64,000 nt of DNA from NCBI GenBank assembly GCA_900315105.1, contig OMXX01000022.1:1-64000 (forward strand), in the 5' to 3' direction. The notes below the pieces were generated by a model. It worked only from the letters and a program-made list of their open reading frames with translations. It was not told the DNA's origin and did no database searches. The position numbers and the translations under genes are program-made. Shown piece after piece: positions 51,904 to 60,067 of this stretch (its first letter is position 1; every line of letters starts with the position of its first letter). Origin of the DNA: an uncultured Prevotellaceae bacterium (GTDB taxonomy: Bacteria > Bacteroidota > Bacteroidia > Bacteroidales > Bacteroidaceae).

Positions 51904-52156
51904 GTTCGACAACTTGCTTTAGCTTGATGAGCCTTGCGAATAAAACAAACCGCTTGCCACAAGAATAAATTAATGCGACATTAATGTGTCATTTGTGACA
52001 ATTAATGTAGGTTCGCAGAGCGAAAACATATAAGATCTCATTAATATTACATTAATACCGCATTAATTTTCCGTAAAGTACAAGCATCGGAGATGCATCC
52101 ATGGAATTGTTCGCTATGGTTCACCAAGCAGAAGCAAGTCGTCGAACTCACGTTAA
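51895..52156. repeat. TIR-bounded element E3
   Basis: A 262-bp element with perfect 16-bp terminal inverted repeats (TTAACGTGAGTTCGAC and its complement). It carries two GGCTCA-type units at its ends and an internal ATTAATG-rich stretch different from E1 and E2. It lies between convergent genes. Confidence 0.8.
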
Positions 52157-52168
52157 TTATAACTATGT

Positions 52169-54244
52169 TTAGTAAGTTTCCGGTGCTCTGATTCCCTTTT
52201 CACGGGCGCGCTCAGCATTACGTTGCTTGATGGTCTTTTCCTTGTCTGCCTTCTGCTTGGTTATCTCGCCAGGCTTCTGCTTGTCGAGAGGACGGGCAAG
52301 GAGATTCCATTCGCGTGTGACATCCCACTTCTCGCGACAGGTGACCTTTTCATGATAATAATATACCTCTTCAGGCTGTAGGCCTGCTTCAAAATTACCA
52401 GTATCCCACTTACCGTTACCATTGTTATCTATGAACGCACGAAGATAGTATTCACCAGGCTTGACATAGTAAAATTCCGCGATTCCATCGACGGCAACAG
52501 CTTGTTTTATCACCCTCTCGCCCTTGTCAAGCATCTGCACAACAATATCAAGGGTATCACCTCCCGGATAGTGAGGCTTGACGAAAAGTGAACTGAAATC
52601 ATCGGTTGTACTGACCTTGATACCTGCCTTATAAGGATGAGACTTCTTCCCATAAATATCCTCAAAGGCAAGAGTGTCTATCTCGAAACTATACTCAGCA
52701 CCATCCTTCCACTCTGCTATCAACTCAAGATGACGAGGGGTGGCATTCTTCGACTGTCTCTGACGTAGTACAAAACGATCGTTATACCATTTTTCATCTT
52801 GCTTGATATAGAGATGTATGGCAGTTGTATCAATCCTTTGAATAGGAGTCGGCATCGTGATATAGATGCTCTGGTCAGGTGCCATCCTTTGATGGATTTC
52901 ATACTTTGGCTCAAGAGGCTTGACAGGGAAGAGAGTATCCTTGACTTCCTCGCCACGCTTACGCTTCTTGGCTATTTTCTTTTCCCAGTCCTCCATTTCC
53001 TTCTTCAACTGCTTCATACGTTTTTCGTATGGCTGTTTTGAAAGGATTTCAACAGCAGAGTCCGTTTGGAGTGTGAGATGGCCAAGAGAGTCGGTGGCCT
53101 CATAGGTCAAATCCATTCTGAGCGTATCATTATCAATCAACGCAGAATCCTTTATCCAATAGGTAATAGTATCAAGTTTTGGAGTGTATTCCACTACAAA
53201 AGCATTGGTTTCATCGAAGTTCAGACCCTTAATCTGCGGCATCATCTCACTTGGTCCGCTGAAGAACATCTGGAACATATTAGCTTCCTTGCGCTCAATC
53301 TTGAGGAAGAAACGATCTGTCTGTTCCTTAACAAACTGACGCAACACAATATTATCAGGTCGGAAGTGTGTGTATGGCACTTGTTTGATGTCACGGATAT
53401 GGATAGTGTCAGCCCAGATGGTGTCCTGTCGCACATCTGGAGCACAGCTTGGCACTATCACGTCATAGTTGTATGCAAAGCCTTCTGCTGCCTGTGAATA
53501 CATGAAATTATCATCCATGTCGTTAAGAGCCACGACACGATATGAGCCTGGGGCTATGCCACGAATGACAAACTTGCCTCGTGAGTCTGTTCTTGCCACA
53601 CGGATGAACGGATTCTTGAAGATGACCGTATCAAAAGCGTTGACTGGCATACCGTTGGCAATTCCATCCAACTGACTTTCGGTAAGGCGGTAAAGACCTA
53701 CGAGTGTTCCCTTTACTGGCTCAAGGTTCTCAGCTGCAAGTACTGTACCTGAAACCTCAAGTGTATCAATCTGATCACCTGTAGAGAAACTGTAAGTGTA
53801 GTTGCCAAGAGGGTTTCCCTCGTTGTTATCTGTGATAGCGTCAGAGAAATCCACAGTATAGGTAGTGTTTTCTTTGAGCGTATCCTTTAGTTCTATGATT
53901 ATTCGCTTGCCGGCAGCCTTTATCTCCGGTTGTTCGTGCTGAGGAGGTGAGATTACAACCTTTTCGCTTGCATTCTCAAGTTTGATATACTCATCAAAAT
54001 TGATGATCACCTTCTTGTTCTTGCTGTTAGTGCCCCTATCAGAAGGAGAGGCACTCAATACACGAGGTGGAGTCTCATCATACCATCCACCGTCAGGGTT
54101 TCCCATACGGGCACAGGAAGTGAAGAGAAGAAGAAAGGCAAGACAAAAGAACAGTGGCCCCTCACCCGTCACTATGTGACGCCCTCTCCCCAAGGGGCGA
54201 GGGAAAAGATAGTTTTTAACGCTATGTAGGAAACGATTATTCAC
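52169..54244 (-). CDS. Large lipoprotein with Ig-like (SbsA/Big_5) N-terminal domain
   Basis: A lipoprotein of up to 691 residues. The signal segment FFCLAFLLLFTSC (Cys44) is followed by GGWYDETPPRVLSASPSDRGTNSKNKKVIINFDEYI, a Big_5/SbsA-type Ig domain, then carboxypeptidase-like beta units (LVGLYRL, RGKFVIRGIAPGSYRVVALND). The tail is Lys/Arg-rich. This family is common in Bacteroidetes envelopes; the function is unknown. The first start is GTG 54244. The next 20 residues come from an inverted repeat (54160-54205), inside which another GTG (54172) gives a signal peptide of normal length, so the true start is uncertain. Confidence 0.75.
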   Translation of the reverse strand: MNNRFLHSVKNYLFPRPLGRGRHIVTGEGPLFFCLAFLLLFTSCARMGNPDGGWYDETPPRVLSASPSDRGTNSKNKKVIINFDEYIKLENASEKVVISPPQHEQPEIKAAGKRIIIELKDTLKENTTYTVDFSDAITDNNEGNPLGNYTYSFSTGDQIDTLEVSGTVLAAENLEPVKGTLVGLYRLTESQLDGIANGMPVNAFDTVIFKNPFIRVARTDSRGKFVIRGIAPGSYRVVALNDMDDNFMYSQAAEGFAYNYDVIVPSCAPDVRQDTIWADTIHIRDIKQVPYTHFRPDNIVLRQFVKEQTDRFFLKIERKEANMFQMFFSGPSEMMPQIKGLNFDETNAFVVEYTPKLDTITYWIKDSALIDNDTLRMDLTYEATDSLGHLTLQTDSAVEILSKQPYEKRMKQLKKEMEDWEKKIAKKRKRGEEVKDTLFPVKPLEPKYEIHQRMAPDQSIYITMPTPIQRIDTTAIHLYIKQDEKWYNDRFVLRQRQSKNATPRHLELIAEWKDGAEYSFEIDTLAFEDIYGKKSHPYKAGIKVSTTDDFSSLFVKPHYPGGDTLDIVVQMLDKGERVIKQAVAVDGIAEFYYVKPGEYYLRAFIDNNGNGKWDTGNFEAGLQPEEVYYYHEKVTCREKWDVTREWNLLARPLDKQKPGEITKQKADKEKTIKQRNAERAREKGIRAPETY

Positions 54245-54357
54245 AATTAACTATTGATGTATTCGCAATTAATATTCTTGCTCCCCTTGATTAGAAATAC
54301 TAACTTCCCCCTCGCCCCTTGGGGAGAGGGTGTCACATAGTGACGGGTGAGGGGCAG
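54158..54357. repeat. 47-bp inverted repeat across the 5' end of the lipoprotein gene
   Basis: The arm at 54158-54204 (CCCCTCACCCGTCACTATGT onward) is the near-perfect inverted copy of 54310-54357, with about one mismatch. The right arm ends at the stop of the GH3 gene and the left arm lies within the first codons of the lipoprotein gene. Confidence 0.8.
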
Positions 54358-54358
54358 T

Positions 54359-55867
54359 TTATCCATTCATCTCTATCAACGCCTCAACGTAATCCCTTGA
54401 GTTGGAGAGTCTTGGTACTTTGTTCTGACCACCAAGCTTTCCACGGCTCTTCATCCATTGCTCAAAGAGACCTTGACGAGCCTTGACAATCTTCAGACAA
54501 ACCATGTTGATGTCCTTATAACGCTTTGCCTCATAGTCGGAATTGAGTTCCTGAAGTTTTGAGTCGAGAGCATCGGCAAACTCATCCAAATCCTCTGGTT
54601 CCTTTGAGAACTCGATAACCCATTGATGATGAGGCACTACGCCCTCACTTCTAAAGACAGGAGCGGCAGTATATTCTCGTACTTGGGCATTACATTTCTG
54701 ACAGGCGAACTTCAAACCTTTCTCCGCATTATCCACAATAAGTTCCTCACCAAAGGCATTTATAAAGTGCTTTGTACGACCAGAGATATAGAACTTATAA
54801 GGATTCTTCGATGTGAAGATTACGGTATCGCCTATCATATATCGCCAAAGACCACAACTCGTACTTATGAGCATAGCGTAGTTTTTGCCGATTTCAACGC
54901 CTTCAAGCGGCACAATGTTAGGGTTATCCTTCCCAAATTCATCCATTGGCAAGAACTCATAGAACACGTCATAGTCGAGCATGAGGAGCATGGACTTGTC
55001 GTTAGGATCATTCTGAAGTCCGAAGAATCCCTCTGAAGCATTATAAGTCTCCATATATTGCATCTTAGGAGACGTGATAAGCTGCTCATACTGACTGCGA
55101 TATGGAGTAAAGGCGATACCTCCGTGGAAGAACACCTCAAGATTCGGCCATACCTCCTCAAGATGCTGTTTTCCTGAAAGTTCCATAACTCGCATCAAGA
55201 CTGACATCATCCATGAAGGGACACCAGAGAGATTAGTCACGTTCTTATCAAGACACAGATGGGCTATACGGTCACGCTTAACCTCGAAATCAGATATCAA
55301 AGCCGTCTTCTTGTCTGGTACACGTACAAGATTCACAAGAGGGTTGATATTCTCGATAAGGATTGCGCTAAGGTCGCCAACAAGTGAACCTGCCACGTTA
55401 TAGTTTGGCGAGTGTGAGCCTCCAAGAATGAGAGAGCGACCATCGAACAATCGGCTCTTCGGATTATTCTGGAGATACATAGCCACAGCATCATTACCTC
55501 CCTGATAATGAATGTGTTTCAATCCTTCAGGACTAACAGGAATGAACTTCGACTTATCGTTTGTCGTACCAGATGACTTGGCATACCACTTCACTTGTCC
55601 TGGCCAAAGGATATCCTTCTCGCCATGACGCATACGGTCAATGTCGCCTTTAAGTTCCTCGTAGGTATTGACAGGCACGTTATGGGCGAAATCCTCATAC
55701 GACCTGGTCATATTGAAGATATGATCTCTTCCATACTCAGTATCACTTGCCCGACGAAGCAGACTCATGAGGACATCATTCTGCATCTGGGCACCCTCAT
55801 TCATGTGGCGCTCAAGCTCTTTCTGTCTCTTTAGGAAGTACAATCTTGCTATGGATGTTATGCTCAT
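54359..55867 (-). CDS. GH3 family acyl-adenylating protein
   Basis: A 502-residue member of the GH3 family, named for plant auxin-amide synthetases and part of the ANL adenylating superfamily. Its ATP-binding motif is YAKSSGTTNDKSKFIP (about 90-105), followed by YNASEGFFG and LISTSCGLWRYMIGDTVIF. Plant members join amino acids to hormones; bacterial substrates are unknown. It has a consensus promoter 36 bp upstream and appears monocistronic, with the lipoprotein gene downstream. Confidence 0.9.
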   Translation of the reverse strand: MSITSIARLYFLKRQKELERHMNEGAQMQNDVLMSLLRRASDTEYGRDHIFNMTRSYEDFAHNVPVNTYEELKGDIDRMRHGEKDILWPGQVKWYAKSSGTTNDKSKFIPVSPEGLKHIHYQGGNDAVAMYLQNNPKSRLFDGRSLILGGSHSPNYNVAGSLVGDLSAILIENINPLVNLVRVPDKKTALISDFEVKRDRIAHLCLDKNVTNLSGVPSWMMSVLMRVMELSGKQHLEEVWPNLEVFFHGGIAFTPYRSQYEQLITSPKMQYMETYNASEGFFGLQNDPNDKSMLLMLDYDVFYEFLPMDEFGKDNPNIVPLEGVEIGKNYAMLISTSCGLWRYMIGDTVIFTSKNPYKFYISGRTKHFINAFGEELIVDNAEKGLKFACQKCNAQVREYTAAPVFRSEGVVPHHQWVIEFSKEPEDLDEFADALDSKLQELNSDYEAKRYKDINMVCLKIVKARQGLFEQWMKSRGKLGGQNKVPRLSNSRDYVEALIEMNG

Positions 55868-55902
55868 TGTTATCTTGTTGCAAATAATGCCATATATTCG
55901 TG

Positions 55903-55933
55903 CAAAATTACGAAATAACTCGCAGATAACAAA
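55903..55933 (-). promoter_or_regulatory. Promoter of the GH3 gene
   Basis: On the minus strand, TTTG (55930-55933) and TAATTTTG (55903-55910) are separated by 19 bp, a full match to the Bacteroidetes consensus. Confidence 0.75.
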
Positions 55934-56129
55934 ATATCATAACATTTTTTGACATTACACCATCGAAGAACTCCTCACGCTAATACATAATAAAATGCAA
56001 AGACACTAAGACGCAGAGATTAATTTTGAACACGGAAATCACAGAACAAACGAAATATTCTTTGGAATTATTCTGTGTCCGAAAAACTCAGCGACTTAGC
56101 GTCTTTGCGTTATAAAAAAGACAAGATAT

Positions 56130-57572
56130 CTATTCGTTCAAACCATTGATATTGAACTTCTTGCCGTTCTTGACAATTACGATTTTTCCATTCTCAAGAT
56201 ACTTTTTGCTCTTCGTGCTATTATCAGTATTGATATTGATAATGCCAGTTGAACTTCCAGACAGTTTTTCGTAAGTTTTTTCGGCTTCGATCAAGAGGTT
56301 TGTGTTCTTAACGAGAGCTTGAACTTCCTTACTAAGAGAATCAAAAGCAAAACGAGCTGTAGTAATCTTTGATTTGCAATCAGCAGTATTCTTAACAGTA
56401 CCGATAGCATTAATCAAACCTTCTATTGTCAGAGCTGCAACTTCCTCTGCATCATCAATAACATTGAAATAATTCCATTCTTTTGCATTCTGGTATGCTT
56501 CTTTACATCCAACAGGAACATGCAAATCCCCATAAGTACTATAATCAGTCAAAACCCAAAAGAGATTCTGTGGAATGCTTGACAAATTGATTACAGAAGA
56601 CAATTTGGGACAACCACCAAACGCTCCATCATCAATTTTTGTCACAGAACTTGGTATTATTACTGATGCAAGTTTGGCACAGCCATCGAATGTATAAGAA
56701 TTAATGCAATCAAGTTTATTAGATATGCTGACAAATGAAAGTTCAGTACACTCTGAAAATGCAAGCCTACCTATAAATGTCACAGAGTTAGGAATCGATA
56801 GTGATGTGATTGAAGCACATTGATAAAACGCTTGGTCACCAATTGTCTCCAACGTATTGGGAAACTCGATTGTCTTAAGATTGTCACATAATTGAAAAGC
56901 CATATCGCCTATGTTGATGATGTTGTCAGGTATGCTAATCGATTTAAGTGCATCGCAGTTATAGAAGCTGCTATGTGGAATTTCTTTTAAGCCACTACCT
57001 AAAGAAACCGATGACAGATTAGTACACTCTGAAAAAACACTAAATCCCATTTCCGTTACAGAATCTGGAATTTTGATAGAAGTCAAGCCTTCACAGCCAG
57101 AGAAAGCAACATCTCCAATGTTTGTCACAGAGTTAGGGATGATGATTGAAGTGAGGCCTTCACAACCTCGAAAAGCAATATCTCCAATGTTTGTCACAGA
57201 GTTAGGGATAATGATCGAAGTGAGACTTTCGCAATAACCAAAAGCTTCCGTTCCAATACTCGTCACGGAATTAGGGATGGTGATTGAAGTGAGATTTTTA
57301 CACCAACAAAAAGCATAATTTCCAATGGTTGTCACTTTGTATGTTACTCCTTCATGGGTAATAAACGAAGGGATGGTTATAGCGCCTACATATTGACCAG
57401 GGTCACTAGAACTTTCCAAACGATGATTTCCGTTATAAGTAACACTCGCCTTTCTAGTTGCCCTATCGAGGTTGTATGAAATACCATCAATACAGGCATC
57501 AGCTGCAAAACTTACCAATGACATCATCAATGCCACGGCAAGCGTAAAAATGCGGTTGTAAATAGTCTTCAT
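56130..57572 (-). CDS. BspA-type leucine-rich repeat surface protein
   Basis: A 480-residue exported protein with signal peptide (FTLAVALMMSLVSFAADA). Residues about 60-355 hold at least ten LRR_5 repeats of 23 residues, such as LTSITIPNSVTSIGTEAFGYC. A FIVAR-like three-helix segment follows (EGLINAIGTVKN, then LIEAEKTYEKL). The last residues KYLENGKIVIVKNGKKFNING are a tail often found on Prevotella exported proteins. BspA-like proteins bind host or matrix proteins, which is inferred here. ATG 57572 is chosen because the promoter -7 box lies at 57611, within the longer ORF. Confidence 0.85.
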   Translation of the reverse strand: MKTIYNRIFTLAVALMMSLVSFAADACIDGISYNLDRATRKASVTYNGNHRLESSSDPGQYVGAITIPSFITHEGVTYKVTTIGNYAFCWCKNLTSITIPNSVTSIGTEAFGYCESLTSIIIPNSVTNIGDIAFRGCEGLTSIIIPNSVTNIGDVAFSGCEGLTSIKIPDSVTEMGFSVFSECTNLSSVSLGSGLKEIPHSSFYNCDALKSISIPDNIINIGDMAFQLCDNLKTIEFPNTLETIGDQAFYQCASITSLSIPNSVTFIGRLAFSECTELSFVSISNKLDCINSYTFDGCAKLASVIIPSSVTKIDDGAFGGCPKLSSVINLSSIPQNLFWVLTDYSTYGDLHVPVGCKEAYQNAKEWNYFNVIDDAEEVAALTIEGLINAIGTVKNTADCKSKITTARFAFDSLSKEVQALVKNTNLLIEAEKTYEKLSGSSTGIININTDNSTKSKKYLENGKIVIVKNGKKFNINGLNE

Positions 57573-57610
57573 TTTTTCTTGAATTTTAAAAGTTTTAAGT
57601 TTTTCGGGCA

Positions 57611-57618
57611 CAAAAGTA
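57611..57618 (-). promoter_or_regulatory. -7 box of the LRR gene
   Basis: TACTTTTG on the minus strand fits TAnnTTTG, about 32 nt before ATG 57572 after allowing for the start-site offset. A TTGG near 57638 could be the -33 box. Confidence 0.6.
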
Positions 57619-57758
57619 TGGAATGTTTCTAATTCCTCCAAGCAATCTCTCAATTATTTTCGATTTTTTATCGTGGTTTCTTTGCTTTTCTTTCTCTTAC
57701 CTTCCTCTCTTGTTGCTCTTCTCTTATTCTTTTCTTCCTCTTCTTGTCCGAAGATACT

Positions 57759-57839
57759 CCATCGATTCTCCATCGATACTCCATCGATGGTCCATCGTTT
57801 CGATGGAGGATCGATGGACTAACGATGGAGTACTGATGG
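57759..57839. repeat. 11-bp-phased CCATCGAT hairpin array
   Basis: CCATCGAT or CCATCG starts at 57759, 57770, 57781 and 57792. The inverted form CGATGG (last unit TGATGG) starts at 57801, 57812, 57823 and 57834. Arms of 39 bp face each other around TTT with about eight mismatches. The 11-bp phase matches the array at 47585. Confidence 0.85.
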
Positions 57840-57939
57840 ACTATCCTCGGAGAAAATGCGAAGAAAAAGCGCGCTCTCTGGAATTGCCTAAACAACATTT
57901 TTAATGCCCGAAAATAAAAAAAATATAAAAAACGAAAAA

Positions 57940-57966
57940 AAAGTGGAGAAAAGTGGTGGAAAGTGG
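57940..57966 (+). promoter_or_regulatory. MraZ operator: three AAAGTGG boxes
   Basis: AAAGTGG occurs at 57940, 57950 and 57960, exactly 10 bp apart. MraZ is known to bind three or more short G-rich repeats with 10-bp spacing upstream of its own gene. The boxes overlap the expected -33 region, consistent with autorepression of the dcw operon. Confidence 0.8.
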
Positions 57967-57977
57967 GGAAAATTGTG

Positions 57978-57985
57978 TAATTTTG
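57978..57985 (+). promoter_or_regulatory. -7 box of the mraZ-dcw operon
   Basis: TAATTTTG fits TAnnTTTG, 11 bp past the last MraZ box. Transcription would begin near 57991, giving a leader of about 44 nt. Confidence 0.65.
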
Positions 57986-58034
57986 AACGCAAATTATAAT
58001 ATAAATTAACATGCGCGTGGTTATATAACTATAA

Positions 58035-58517
58035 ATGAGATTCTTAGGCAACATAGAGGCAAAGGCAGACAGTAAGGGACGAGTGTTTCTTCCTGCAGGT
58101 TTTCGCAAGGTGCTCCAGGCATCTGGCGAGAATCAGATTGTCATGCGCAAGGATGTGTTCCAAGATTGTCTCGTGCTATATCCCGAAAGCGTATGGAATG
58201 AGCAGGTCGATCAGCTTCGCTCAAAACTCAATCGCTGGAACAAGCAGCATCAGCAGATATATCGTCAGTTTGTGTCTGACGTGGAGCTGGTAAATCTTGA
58301 CGCGAGCGGTAGAATGTTGATACCTCGACGTTATCAGCAGTTGGTGGGCATAACACAGGATGTTCGCTTCCTCGGTGTTGGTGACACTATCGAGATATGG
58401 GCTGGCGGTAAGGATAGCAAGCCGTTTATGGATGCTGAGGACTTCGGCAAGGCATTGGAGGAGTTGATGAGGCCTCTCCCCCCGCCCTCCCCCGTAGGGA
58501 GGGAGCCGGAGTGCTAA
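58035..58517 (+). CDS. mraZ: Transcriptional regulator MraZ
   Basis: A 160-residue protein with two SpoVT/AbrB-like repeats. The first has LGNIEAKADSKGRVFLPAGFRK (residues 4-25) and the second VELVNLDASGRMLIPRRYQQLVG (about 82-104), both with the conserved D-x-x-G-R. MraZ controls the division and cell-wall cluster and binds repeats upstream of itself, seen here at 57940-57966. It is the first gene of the dcw cluster. The C-terminus is Pro-rich (LPPPSPVG), perhaps from a short repeat at 58475-58510. Confidence 0.93.
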   Translation: MRFLGNIEAKADSKGRVFLPAGFRKVLQASGENQIVMRKDVFQDCLVLYPESVWNEQVDQLRSKLNRWNKQHQQIYRQFVSDVELVNLDASGRMLIPRRYQQLVGITQDVRFLGVGDTIEIWAGGKDSKPFMDAEDFGKALEELMRPLPPPSPVGREPEC

Positions 58518-58615
58518 AGGCACACAAAGAAAACCTCTTAATAAAACCAGCAAAAGTAACTAAGTAATTAGTAACTTGTAATTCGTAATAAACAAAAATT
58601 TGTAACTAATAACCG

Positions 58616-59530
58616 ATGTATCATATTCCAGTTTTGCTCAACGAGAGTATTGACGGTCTGGATATCCGTCCGGGTGGCATCTATGTAGATGTGACTTTTG
58701 GAGGTGGTGGCCATAGCCGTGAGATACTACGCAGACTGAATGGTACAGGACATCTTTACAGTTTCGATCAGGATGCGGATGCCGAGCAGAATATAGGGGA
58801 GGCTCCAGAGAACTTCACATTCGTGAGAAGCAATTTCAGATACCTGAACAACTGGATGAGATACTATGGCGTGGATCATATAGACGGTCTGCTTGCCGAC
58901 CTTGGAGTATCTTCACATCACTTTGACGATGAGACGCGAGGTTTCTCCTTCCGCTTCGACGCTCCTCTTGACATGAGGATGAACAAGCGTGCCGGAGCGA
59001 CTGCCGCTGATATAGTGAACAACTACGAGGAAGAGCGGTTGGCTGATATCTTCTATCTCTACGGAGAGATGAAGAACTCACGAAAGATAGCCTCTGCATT
59101 GGTGAAATACCGTCAGACGCAGAAGATAGAGACCACACAGGATTTCCTGAAGGCGGTGGAGCCTTTCTTCAAGCATGAACGTGAGAAGAAGGATATGGCA
59201 AAGCTCTTTCAGGCTTTGCGCATTGAGGTGAACCACGAGATGGACGCCTTGCGCGAGATGCTATACGCAGCAACAAACTGGCTTGGTGAAGGTGGCAGGC
59301 TCTCTGTTATAACCTACCACAGTCTTGAGGACAGGATTGTGAAGAACATCATCAAGACAGGCAACGTGGAAGGAAAGCGTAACGAGGACTTCTACGGAAG
59401 GGTGAGTACCCCATACAAGGCAATCAACAACAAAGTCATCGTACCTGATGACGATGAGCAGAGGGAGAATCCCCGCTCAAGAAGCGCAAAGCTGAGGATT
59501 GCCGTTAAGATTGACAACCAAAAGGAATAG
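58616..59530 (+). CDS. rsmH: 16S rRNA (cytosine-1402-N4)-methyltransferase
   Basis: A 304-residue SAM-dependent methyltransferase that modifies C1402 in the 30S P site. YHIPVLLNESIDGL, then YVDVTFGGGGHSREIL (the SAM loop), and LADLGVSSHHFDDETRGFSFRFDAPLDMRMN are diagnostic. The C-terminal ITYHSLEDRIVKN and NPRSRSAKLR are also conserved. It lies 98 bp after mraZ with a short AATTAGTAA repeat between, and 3 bp before the ftsL-like gene. Confidence 0.96.
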   Translation: MYHIPVLLNESIDGLDIRPGGIYVDVTFGGGGHSREILRRLNGTGHLYSFDQDADAEQNIGEAPENFTFVRSNFRYLNNWMRYYGVDHIDGLLADLGVSSHHFDDETRGFSFRFDAPLDMRMNKRAGATAADIVNNYEEERLADIFYLYGEMKNSRKIASALVKYRQTQKIETTQDFLKAVEPFFKHEREKKDMAKLFQALRIEVNHEMDALREMLYAATNWLGEGGRLSVITYHSLEDRIVKNIIKTGNVEGKRNEDFYGRVSTPYKAINNKVIVPDDDEQRENPRSRSAKLRIAVKIDNQKE

Positions 59531-59533
59531 GAA

Positions 59534-60067
59534 ATGATGCAAGAGGATAAAGACATAAAAATGACTATTACTCCTACGCCGGCAGAGGAATCTGAGGTGC
59601 AGGAAAGTCTTGCATCTGCCTCAGTAGAGGAGAATATTGACAAGGATCTTGCAGAGAATGCGCAGGAGGCTTCCCAACACGACCCTACAGCCAAGACCCT
59701 TGAGGATATCATGCATCAGGAGGCGCATGAGTCGGAGACCCAACCACCATCAAACTTCTCTTTGAGCAGAACCCTTGGTGGCGCTATCCTTGCACATATC
59801 ATCCAGAGCCAGATAAAACTGGTTCTGCTCATAACTCTTTTCCTTATTATATATATAACATGCCGTTATCAATGTCAGCAGAAGATGGTGGAGATAGACC
59901 GTATGGAGCAGCAACTTACAGCTATCAGATACAAGGCCACCGTTGTGACAAGTTTCCTGACGGAGAAAAGCAGAGAAAGTAATATTATGGATATGCTGGA
60001 ACAGAAAGGCGACAGTACCTTGCAGATTCCAAAGGATCCACCATATAAAATTAACGTGCCTGAGTAA
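59534..60067 (+). CDS. ftsL: FtsL-like division protein
   Basis: A 177-residue single-pass membrane protein. A long acidic cytoplasmic region (about 1-90) precedes one helix (LVLLITLFLIIYITC) and a periplasmic coiled-coil-like segment (CQQKMVEIDRMEQQLTAIRYKA). Sequence identity with known FtsL is low, as usual for the family. The position between rsmH and ftsI and the topology support the call. FtsL bridges FtsB/FtsQ and the FtsWI synthase. The stop is directly followed by the ftsI ATG. Confidence 0.8.
   Translation: MMQEDKDIKMTITPTPAEESEVQESLASASVEENIDKDLAENAQEASQHDPTAKTLEDIMHQEAHESETQPPSNFSLSRTLGGAILAHIIQSQIKLVLLITLFLIIYITCRYQCQQKMVEIDRMEQQLTAIRYKATVVTSFLTEKSRESNIMDMLEQKGDSTLQIPKDPPYKINVPE

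Noticed and set aside
57668..58108. Minus-strand ORF overlapping mraZ
   Set aside because: It is antisense to the start of mraZ and its promoter, and is built from the CCATCGAT array and low-complexity sequence.
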